Notes under the pieces: generated by a model
Told to the model about the DNA's origin: nothing
Seen by the model: only the letters and a program-made list of their open reading frames with translations
Databases searched by the model: none
Position numbers and translations under genes: made by a program
Shown: positions 33,485 through 45,400 of the stretch, piece by piece
Layout of the letters: every line of letters starts with the position of its first letter
How positions within the stretch are numbered: position 1 is the first letter of the stretch
Origin: Echinometra lucunter
Lineage: Eukaryota; Echinodermata; Echinoidea; Camarodonta; Echinometridae
Assembly (NCBI GenBank): GCA_029962745.1
Contig: CM057171.1
Location: forward strand, 4,002,682 to 4,066,681
DNA length: 64,000 bases
Direction of reading: 5' to 3'

Positions 33485-36400
33485 GTGAGTTTTCCCGATT
33501 TCTTCCCATCCATAATGTCAAGAATTTCTGAATTGATCAGATTTTTTCTTTCTGATGCTAAACACTGGTAATTTATCCGATTTTGACATTTTTAAAGTCA
33601 CTTGAAGGGAAATACGGGTATGTTGTATCCTAAGCACTCTGTACAGGTACATCATTACTTAAAGGTCCTCTTAAATACCGTCATCACAGTAAGTCCCAGG
33701 TACATGTAGGTAGATATTTAAAGAGTTTAGACATGGTAATTTTTGTGAGAAAAGGTATCTTGAACTTTTCATCTTGTAGACTATTACATAATTTTACTTT
33801 TCAATTCTCTCTTGTAAGACATCCATGTAACATTTTTGAGTGAAAGGCAGTATGAAGCTTTGTGGTGATCATGTACTGGAAAAATGCCTGGGGTCTGTTT
33901 CAACTGGTGCATTTCATCTGGTTTCAAGACCTGGACTCACTGGTATTTTCTTACCATTAGTTTGACATGTCTCTGTTTTATTTGTTGATCATCTAGAATG
34001 ATGTAAGTGAGAAGGAACAGAGATGGGGATCCAAATCAGTAGAAGGATCAGGAAGACANNNNNNNNNNNNNNNNNNNNNNNNNNNNNNNNNNNNNNNNNN
34101 NNNNNNNNNNNNNNNNNNNNNNNNNNNNNNNNNNNNNNNNNNNNNNNNNNNNNNNNNNNNNNNNNNNNNNNNNNNNNNNNNNNNNNNNNNNNNNNNNNNN
34201 NNNNNNNNNNNNNNNNNNNNNNNNNNNNNNNNNNNNNNNNNNNNNNNNNNNNNNNNNNNNNNNNNNNNNNNNNNNNNNNNNNNNNNNNNNNNNNNNNNNN
34301 NNNNNNNNNNNNNNNNNNNNNNNNNNNNNNNNNNNNNNNNNNNNNNNNNNNNNNNNNNNNNNNNNNNNNNNNNNNNNNNNNNNNNNNNNNNNNNNNNNNN
34401 NNNNNNNNNNNNNNNNNNNNNNNNNNNNNNNNNNNNNNNNNNNNNNNNNNNNNNNNNNNNNNNNNNNNNNNNNNNNNNNNNNNNNNNNNNNNNNNNNNNN
34501 NNNNNNNNNNNNNNNNNNNNNNNNNNNNNNNNNNNNNNNNNNNNNNNNNNNNNNNNNNAAGACAAGAATCTCTCAAGTAAGTCAGCCAAATAATTCTTCT
34601 TCTTCTTCTTCCTCCTCCTCCTCCTCCTCCTCCTCCTCCTCTTCTTCTTCTTCTTCTTTTTTCTTCTCCTCCCTCCTCCTCCTCCTCAATAGACCAAAAT
34701 TTCTTTGCACTTCATGAATAATGATAGGAAAAAAGATGCAACTTGAGAATGCAATATTGTGTTTACATTCCAGTTACTTATCACCAACAGAATGAGGGAG
34801 CTGTGAGCACTTAATGTCTAAAAGTCTAAAAGTGCTCTAGTAAAATGACTTAAACACACACAAAAAAAATCATGTGTAAAAAAATCTGAGATTTACAAAA
34901 ATAAATAAAGGAGTTGCAGTGAAGAATATGGATATGGGAGCTGCTGGTACTTCTTGAAAAGTCTAAAAGGGCTCTAGTAAATTGAATGTATTATTAAAAA
35001 TATCCCGGGAAGCAGTAAATGACAGGTTTGAATCCTACTGGTTCCAATTTTTTCTGACTTGTGATTTTCATTACAGATCGAGCATACCATCATTAACACT
35101 GGGAGTAGTGCCCAAAATTTGTTTACAAAAAGAGAAAATATGCCTAGAAGAAATCAGCCCTCAACTAGGAGATCAAAAAAAGTTCCAGTGAACAATAATC
35201 ACAAAAGGATTTGTCCCTACCCATCCCCACCATCCCCCCCCCATGGGAAATGTGGGTATAGGATAGTTCCTGCCTCTCACAGTTACCTTCCCATTCAACG
35301 TTGACACAGAAATGAATAAAATTATGTATTGATCAGTAATAGCTGTGATACTTTAACTATTTCTGATGCAGTAAACGCCATTGTTAATCAATTATTACAG
35401 CAAAAATGCACAAGGCGAGAGTGGGATTCGAACTCGGGCTCTTGATACAGTGGACCGACGCGTAACTCATTGAGCTGCGCAAGCCGTTGACACTGGCATG
35501 GGTTCTGTAAGAAATACATACCTGGAATTCTTACGTACGTGCTTATACATATTCATTTCTATGACTTTTCTGTCACATGTCTCTGACTTCAAACTGAAAG
35601 GTAACTGCGAGAGGCAGGAACTATCCTCCTGGAAATGTGTTATCACAAAAAGTAATCAATTTCATTTTGGTTTTCAATATCTTCTCTGTGTATTTCCCAC
35701 AGTATCCATGCACTGAGAGAGAATGTCAAACAAGAAGATAAGAAAATCAAGGAAAAAGAGCTGGCTGAGGCTCCCAAGGCTTCATATGGATACGGAGGAA
35801 AGTTTGGAGTACAAAAAGACAGAATGGACAAGGTATGGGACTGCTGCAAAACCTTCCACTGACTTAAAGTACAGTCCGACCTCGCTTATCCAGCCGCGTT
35901 GGGACCAGCGCCCATCTGTATAAGTGAAATGGCCAGATATGAGAGTAGTGAAGTGGGACACCTTTTTTATGAAAATTTATAGGGTAGAGCGGTCTATTTG
36001 CTGTAAAATATCTATTTCCTTGGTGTTGTGGATAATTGTAAATGATCAATAATATCTTTCTCTTTGTGCAAGATGAAAAAAAAATAAAGCGGAAAATTGC
36101 ACATGATGTTTCCGTCTCCTAGGCTTTTAGGTGAATTGGATGAAGAATGAAAGAGGGAAGCCGGGAGACACGGCTGGTTAACAGAGGAGTTCGGATAAAT
36201 GAGGGCTGGAAAAGCGAGGACTGTACACCAATCACCAAAAGGTATTTCGCTATGTATAGAAACCCAGTGTAGAGGAGTGTCACCATCTTTAATTAACCCA
36301 TAGAATATTGTGGTTTGTTCAGCATTGTGAGTGCCCTCTAAAAGGCATCTGGCTGGAATGCCTTCCAGGGAGTAGAGAATATGCACACAATAGGCAAGAC

Positions 36401-39400
36401 AGAAGCAGATGTTGAGGGCAGCATACAGATATCTGAGAAGTGCTTTGAGTCCTGCATTATGATCTACCTATTTTTCCTCACAGTCTGCTGTAGGACATGA
36501 CCATCAGGAATCTCTTCACAAGCACGCATCCCAGGCAGACTATGCTAGAGGCTTCGGAGGAAAGTATGGAGTCCAAAAGGAGAGGGTCGATAAATCCGCT
36601 GTCGGCTTTGACTACCAGGGGAAGACCGATAAACATGCTTCACAAAAAGGTATGGGAAATCACTGAATACTCTATCCGGTAACTTTTAATTAATTGCTTA
36701 TTTATACCTGTTTAATAATTTTATGTATTTGTTGAAGCGAAGTTTCTGTTGACAACTAAGGAGCTTGGCAGATGCTTGCCCAACATAGCACCAACTAATG
36801 TATGCAAACTGGATTCCATCTGTTCCAGTGCCATTATGGGGTCCGCCCACTGGACCGAAGGCCTGCGAGACCGAAGGCCCGCGAGGCCGACTTTTCTTCA
36901 TCACAAATAATGTGCTGTTGGTATATGAAATAATTATGCCTCCTTTAGCATGTTTAGTCCTCGTTGCCCCTTAATAATTATTAAACTTCCTTCTGGCACA
37001 GGAATTGGTCAGAGCAGTGTGATATTATAGATTAAAATTTGCCATTTTTTCGCCTCGCGGGCCTTCGGTCTCATGGGCCTTCGGTGAAGTGTCACCGCCA
37101 TTATGCATGGCAGCTGAACTGAATAATTGGTAGCTGAGAGTTCCAGAGAGAAACTGAACCAAATATTGACTTGTACTGTGCTTCGCATTATCATAAGTGA
37201 CAGGTTCATATGTGAACTCTGAATAAGATATGGGAATTTGCAGCAGACAGATGCCGTTTGATATGTGAATGGGCCTTTATTTAGACTGTAAGGAGGAAGT
37301 AACTCGGTAAATTGATTGAAAGGGCCTGTTCCCACAGGTCTTGTTTTAAAAGATGCAGTCATGAAAAGTATACTATTTTTAGGTTGCAATTTTTCAACAC
37401 AAAAAAAGAAAGAAATGATGTGAAACAGATAATGCATATCAAGATCTTCTAGGAGAACATCACCTAACTCTGCTGGCAATGACAGTAAGCTTCTTGATGA
37501 CGTCATATTTTTAACCTGAAAGGAACTTAATGTTTGCTGCACAAGGACTTAATTATGGTTCCAGTCCATTACATTAATGTCAGTTTGATGTGTGATAAAC
37601 TGTCCATGCATGCAGTTGAGTAGCCATTATGTATCATTTTAACCTGCCTTGTGGGAGAAGGAAGTGATGTGAATAAAAATACGAGTCCTTTGTACATGTA
37701 TACATTTACCAGCATTATCGTGAAATAAGTCACCAGCCCATTCACTGCCGTTTATTTCGTCAGTGCTGGTGACTTCTTTCCACTCTCATAGACTTTGTAG
37801 ACAATGCGAGCGCACACGCGAGACGAGAGGGGACTTATTTCACGATAAGGCCCATTTACCTATTTCTTGCAATGTGGTGTGGTGTGATGCTGCATCAAGG
37901 TTATCTTATTGATAGGCACTTGTCCAATAGCAATGAGGAACTACATAATATGGGCTGTATGCTGTAATATTATGCTACAGTGTAAAGTCATTATAAAGAA
38001 TACAAGACTCCCAGGGTCTTCTCAAGTGCATAAAAAGGTGCGATTAAACACAACTCAAAAAATAAACGCAACTTGATTTTTAACCAATCAGGATTGAGTA
38101 TTTGGGATTTGCATTTAATTATTGAGTTGTGTTTAATTGCAGCTTTTATGGAAGAGGGCCAGATATGACAAGGTGATTTTTGCTCTTCCCAGATCTTTGT
38201 GTTCTTTTATTTTTAACTCTGATATAAAAAGATTCCAGGGGAGTGTTTCATGAAGAGTTTTGTCAGTGATTTTCAATGACAACTGTTATAAGCTACTGAA
38301 AATCCTTGCATCTGATTGGCTGAGAGCAAATTAGTCGGTGAAAATCACCGACAAGACTCTTAATGAAACGCTCCCCTGATATAACAAGGTACATGTATTT
38401 TTCATTGTCCAATTGTCCTTGTGAAAGTGAGTTTCAACTGTATTCAATCCAATTAAAAAATATTTTATTAGACAGTATGTCTTGCAGCATATGCTAAATT
38501 GCACATGCTTCATTATATACATGTACAAGTTAAAAATCACATTCAGAATTCAGAGTACATCATTGCACATATAGAATAAATATTTTGATATAAAGCATGT
38601 TGTCTCATAGATAACAGTTTGAATAAATATGGAATGCATGGCTAGAGATGTTGAAAATAAGTAACAGGAAAACATCAAGAAATCAAAGTATATAATAGAA
38701 ACTGATAGTACCATACAGCAGTTAAAAGTTATATTTGAATATTAAAATAAAATTGAATGATTATTGCAAGTTGATTGGTAAGATCAATTACTGACTAAAT
38801 TTTTCCTGATATCGGTGAATCAGAGCAAAACCATGAAATTAATGCATTGGGATGTACTGAGCAAAATTCATGGGATGCTCTTTTTTACCATGTCATGTAT
38901 GATTTAATTGTAGTATGAAATTGTGAACATATTAGAAACAGAAGTATCTTATTTGTTGATAGTTAAAAACAGACAAACAAAACAGCAAGTTTCAACAGAA
39001 ACAATAGAAAATGATAGTACCATACAGCAGTTAAAAGCAAAACCATGAAATTAATGCATTGGGATGTACTGAGCAAAATTCATGGGATGCTCTTTTTTAC
39101 CATGTATGATTTAATTTCACTGGCTTCCTGTGTTAAAGAGAATTGAATACAAGGTCCTAACTCTAGTGTACAAAGCACTCAACAACATGGCTCCCAATTA
39201 CATTAAGGATCTTCTTGTAAAGAAGCAGTATCAGTATCCTCTGCGATCTTCTACCTCCACTGTGCTTGTAGTCCCCAGAAGCAGAACCACCCACTATGGA
39301 GATCGTGCTTTCAGTCATGTTGCACCTGTACTATGGAATAAACTGCCAAGTGAAATTAGAAATATCCCCTGTTTATCTACTTTCCAAAAAAGACTCAAAC

Positions 39401-42400
39401 ATTTTCTGTTCACTCAAAGTTATTAGGAAGATTATTCTTTTCTTTGTTGTTTTCTTTTCGTTTTTCTTTCTGTTTATATATTGTAAATTGTTTTATGTTG
39501 TTTTCCTTGTAAGATTACTTAGGTATTGATTGATTTTCTAATGTAGCGCCTTGAGTGGTACTTTACCAGAATGTGCGCTTTATAAATATTTATTGTTATT
39601 GTTATTGTACTGTGAAATTGTGAACATATTAGAAACAGAAGTATTTTATTTGTTGATAGTTAAAAACAGACAAACAAAACAGCATAATTTTGAAAAGCAT
39701 TAGAAAAATAAACGATCAAAAAAACAAACAAGAAACGTGTGAAAGGCTACTTGGAGGAAATCTGTTTGCAAAAGGTAATCAGGTAAAATATAGAACAGTA
39801 GTTTTTGCAGTAATATGTGTTCTTTGTTATTCTGTTGATCCTGTCAGATTATGCCTCTGGTTTTGGAGGAAAGTTTGGAGTGCAGAAAGAAAGTATGGAC
39901 AAGGTATGTAATCAGCTTTTACTCTAAATAAATTACTAATTCAATTAAGTTGTGTTCTTTTTTATTATTGAGGTTCATTAATTAAAACAATTGAAAGTAG
40001 CGGCCAAATACTGAATCAAATTCAGTATACAATTAAGATGCAGTGTGATAAAAACTGATCGATAAAATACCGAATGCAAAAAATAAATCAATCAATCAGT
40101 GAAATGACATTGAATGTTGAAATAAACATGGAAATGGATATGGGGATAAACAAAGAGATAAGAACAGACCAGAATCTAAAAAGAAGAAAAATGAAGAAAG
40201 AAAGTTGTGTATATTGTACATGTGATCATGAAGTGTTGTCATCAAGTAGCAGAGTTGATGCTGAAATACATATTTGCTCTTAAATTTACTTGTAGTACTG
40301 GGATATTAGTAAACAACTGTAAAAAGTAAGAATTACAACTTTATATTTCATCTTTCAAAAATGAGGGGGGGGGGATGGGAAGGGAACTTTGGATTCACAT
40401 TCAACTTTTCAAAATTATAGATCAAGAAAGAAAGGTTCAGATATATACAAGTATGTCAGCAAGACTGTAGTACAATTGATGGGGAAGTTGCTTGGTGTCG
40501 CATTTTCAGTTTTTTTTTTGGTCACATTTTCTCATGTCACAGAGTGCTGTTGGATGGGACTACCAGACGGGCCTATCACAACACGACTCACAAAAAGGTA
40601 TGTTCACACTGCCTGAGGATCTGAGATACATACTTTGTTTGTACTTGAATCTTGGCATGTTTAGAATATGTATAATGTTCACCATACCTATGAAGCAAAT
40701 GATTCAGGTTGTAGGTATGTTCACACTGCCTGAGAAGCTGAGATATATACTTTGTGTGTACTCAAATCTTGGCATGTTCAGAATATTTTCAACACCTGTG
40801 AAGCAAATGATCGCAGGTTGTACATGTAGGTATGTTCACATTGCCTGAGAATCTGAGATACTTGTACATACTTTGTTTGTACTCGAATCTTGGCATGCTT
40901 AGAATGTTTTTCACCACCTATGAAGCAAATATTTGCAGGTTATAGTGCAAATAGTATATGGACACACATTAGTGAAGAAATGCATGTTTGTTAATTTGTA
41001 ACATGTTTTGAGAAAAAATGCAATTCCAAAATTGAAATACCTACTTAAGTACAAATCACCTACATGTACGCCAGGAAGGTGAAAAGGGAACTTTATCACT
41101 GTGATCCACATGTCTCTTTTCTCAGTATAAGTAATTGGAATGCACAGGTTTACCACTACATGGTGGTTTTCCCTACTTTTCTTGAAATAGTGCAGTAGGT
41201 TTGTAACATGCCAAGGTGGTGAATCTCCTCCACATGGGGCCTCTATTTAAAGTCCTATCCGAGGGACAGCATTTTTCGCTTAACATGGTTCGACAGGGAG
41301 ATGCTTTACTGACTGAGCCAACAAACAACATTATTTCTAAATCACTAATTTCCATGTTGTAAAGGCTGGTTAAAAGCATATACATGTATTCTTCGTTTAT
41401 GCCATTTGTAAGCTATGACACTTGTTTCTTTTTGCCAAAGTAGGGCAGTATTTCCATGCATGATATTTTGCATGCACCCATTTCAGATTACTCTACTGGT
41501 TTTGGTGGGAAGCATGGAGTACAGAAAGACCGGCAAGATGCATCAGCTCTTGGCTTTGACTATGAAGGAAAGACAGAGAAGCATGCTTCACAAAAAGGTT
41601 TGTGGGAATAGCATGTTGTAGTCTGTAATTCATGAATATCTCTATGGTAAAATGGAAACTGGATGGGGTGCTTTCAAAGGCAAGGAGAGTGTTCACTCTT
41701 AAGTACAGAATTTAGTTCAGTTACCTTACCAGGGTAAATAGTATCAGGGGAGGGGGGGGGGGGTTGTTTCATAAAGCTATTTGTTAAGTTACAAATGACT
41801 TTTAAGAAAGACTTGAATATGGCAAGCCAAATGGGATTCTCAATCATTGTAAATCGCATCAGCTAAAAGTGTAATATGTCAACGTAGATTCACATTACTA
41901 TTATTTACAGACATTTTTATTGCGAAGGATATTTGTTTGCCACATTTTAACTCAGATTATGGGGAATGCAGTCACACCTTCTTAAAACGTCAGGAAAATC
42001 TTAAGGCATCCAATGTGGCACTTCATATTCAAGTCACGAGTAACTTTATGAGCAGCTTTATGAAACACCTCCAGGAGTGGTTTAATCAAATTACTTGCAG
42101 TTTGAAGCATTGTATGACATAAATCATGTTGATTTATCAAATTGTAAATTATATACTGTATAAGAAATTCTAAATCAACAACTCTGAGACCTTTGGTGAC
42201 TCGGCGTTTACATGCTCTTGATCCTGTCTGATGGGTTCCTTATCAGCGTCAAGAATATGTCTCATCTTTTATTTTCCATGCCTAACCTCTACTGCAATAC
42301 CTTTTCAAATACATGTATCACGGTACTTGGGTCGTAAGCTGTGCAGCAGACTCTATAGAGTCAAGAATATGTCTCATCTTTTATTTTCCATGCCTAACCT

Positions 42401-45400
42401 GTACTGCAATACCTTCTCAGATACATGTATCACAGCACTTGGGTCGTAAGCTGTGCAGCAGACTCTATAGATTTTGATGAAACTCCACCATAAACTACCT
42501 GACATTGCTGGAATAATAATTGCGAACCCACAGGAAGAGTAGTTATTTTTTTGATATGGCTATATGGGTAAATAAAACATAATTTTAAAAAAGTATCCTG
42601 TCTACCTGTTTTGTATGCCTTCTTCACAGACTATGCCACTGGGTTTGGAGGGAAATTTGGCGTACAGAAGGACAGACAGGATTCGTCAGCCGTTGGATTC
42701 GACTACGAGGGAAAGACGGAGAAGCATGCCTCACAGACAGACATGAGCAAGGGATTCGGAGGGAAGTTTGGAGTGGATAAGAATGCCCAGGATGCGTCTG
42801 CAGGAGGCTTTGACGACATGCAAGGTGTCTCATCGTCGTACAAGAGGACGAGACCTCAACCGCCAGGTCTGAAACTTTCTTAATTTCAAAATGAATTTAA
42901 CTTGGTATATGAATTTTCATTTCCGTTGTCATTTCAGTTTCCCTAGTAATTCTGAATCATGTTTCATTTCTATGATTTTTTTTTTTTAAATTTCAATTTC
43001 ATACTTTATTTCATAACCAGCTGCATGTGTATTCAGTTTTCCAGTTTCCATTTTAAATTCATACTAGGCTGAGATAATTTTTCCTAGATTTATTCCATTG
43101 TGTTGTTTCCACAGCACTTCCATAGGTTTCAATATTACACTGATTGCATTTTCCTTGCCCTTGTATGTTTAGTTTATATTTACTATTTACTAAATGAAAC
43201 AATTTTAGTCTCATCATTAGAAGGCAAAGACAGATTCATATCAAATTTGGATGTATTGAAACAAAGTTCCTGACTGAGATGCAACAGAATTATAAATCTA
43301 TTAAACAGAACACAACATAGCAGAAACATGTGGCAATAAAACAAACTTCAACTATTATATCTGAGGCATTTTACATGAATACAAAAATGTACATACCAGA
43401 TTGTACTCTACAAAAAGTGATGTCACTATCCATAGTAACAAAATAAAACAAAATTGTCGCATGGTAAATGATCATTACCTTGACACAACGATTGAAAACT
43501 ATGATAGTGTTGGATTATGCTCTACAGAACGAAATGTTGCTAGAAACAAAAAAAGACACAGCATTTTATCAAAGGGGATTGCATTATTCTAATTTCATGT
43601 CATATTCTTTACAATTTTTCTGATGTTGTATCTTTGAAATGCAGCTAAAGGAGGTGCTGGAAGCTTGAGGAGTAAGTTTGAACAGATGGCACAAGCAGGA
43701 GAGGAGGTAAGTCTTAGCTCAAATAATGGGATCAAGAATGAACAGTTAGGGGATCAGTTAGTCAGTCAGTCAGTCAGTCAGTCAGTCAGTTAGTCAGTTA
43801 GTCAGTCATTCAGTCAGTCAGTCAGTTAGTCACTTAGTCAGTCACTCAGTCACTCAGTCACTCGGTCATTAAGTCAGTTAATCAGTCAGTCAGTCAGTCG
43901 GTCGGTCTGACTTTGGCTTTAGTTATGTGAAGCTTGCTTTACAATGCCAAATCACTAAAAAAAAAGTATTTTCTATGAACCTGTCTGTCATTGCTTTCTT
44001 TTGCCAAATAAAGGCAGCATTCTTAGTTCACCTTTTAGATATTCATAAAAAAAAAAAAATTATTCTCAAAAGCAAGTAGGAAAATTATAAATTATCTTTA
44101 ACATAGAAATGTCAAGTAGGAAAATTATGAATTACCTTAACATAAAAATGATTGATCATAGGTTTTGCACATTGAAGGTTTTAACATGAGTCGAATGTTA
44201 AAATTTCCACTACGTTACTCAGAAACATAACTTCACCTCAAGAATGAGTCCCCCAAAATGTGTAATTATGGCTAAAATCACGAATTATCTTTACATTGAA
44301 AAGTTTGAAGGTATGGTGATTATTACGCTAAAATGCCTAGACTTCACCTCAGATTGTCGTTTTTGATCATCAAGTACGACCTACAAACTAAGCTACTTCT
44401 GTTCCGCCCTGATTGACTCTTGCTATCATAAATGAAAGCAGCCTAAGCGAGAAACACGTTTATGTCTACTGTATGTGGACGTGGGTGAAAACTACTTGAT
44501 GCCAATGCACTGTTTCAGCCCTGACGTACCTGTACTTACAAGCGAAGGAGCTATACAAAAGTCTGACAAGTCTTGACAAGATATTTTTGAAGAAAGAAAT
44601 GAATGAAAAACAACTGGGACATTATTTAAAAAATATACATGCATATTTGCAAGCAAGAGCTTGATCGTTAGTGCCCCTCTGAATTCTGACTAAAGTTTGC
44701 GTTGGGAATGAAATCATTCAGGTGAAGTTCGATTTCGAAACATGACTGTATGCAAGCATGGCACAGAGCATACAGTAATCGTAAGGTCAATGTTTTTTAA
44801 TGTAGGTTGACCATAAATACATAGAATTTGTTTACTATGTTGGTACACTTCCGGGTTTTAGAGCTTCAGTGTTTAGCGCCATCTTTTGGCGACTGATTTA
44901 TTCTGAATTCACGAATTCGTGACAACAAATGACGTGAAAAGTTATCAGAGAATAGCAGGTAAATTGGGATTACTACTTTCACTTTATTTGACCTGGATTT
45001 TTGTTCTGTCCTCACAGAAAGGGGTAGGAGGGAATGATTTGGAATTATATCAACTAGATCTATACAAGCGATATAGACTGTTCTTTGACCTGCTTTATCG
45101 TAGAGTTTTTAATGGAAACATGATGTTGGTAGGGGTTATTGTACAGGCTGCTAACCGTCGATTAACCATCAGATATAAATTTCTGACTACCAAAAATGAG
45201 ATTATTAAAAGGGTCATGCCTATTTTTTAAGTCATGATAAACAACAAAGCCACTTCACCGCTCATGCTTCCACATTATGTATGTCTAAGTAGACATTGTC
45301 TAGGCGAACTAAGATTGTTGGTTTCCCAGTCAAACATGCCATTTCACACACACGTGCACACACAACATGCTCATCTACACGCAAGAGCTAATGCTACAAA

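Noticed and set aside
34059..34558. Open frames of about 190 codons over the N-run
   Set aside because: They consist of unknown residues only; the real signal is the cortactin exon on each side.
44919..45230. 103-codon + strand frame in cortactin intron 9
   Set aside because: Starts at GTG, no family match, and its neighbourhood looks like transposon sequence.
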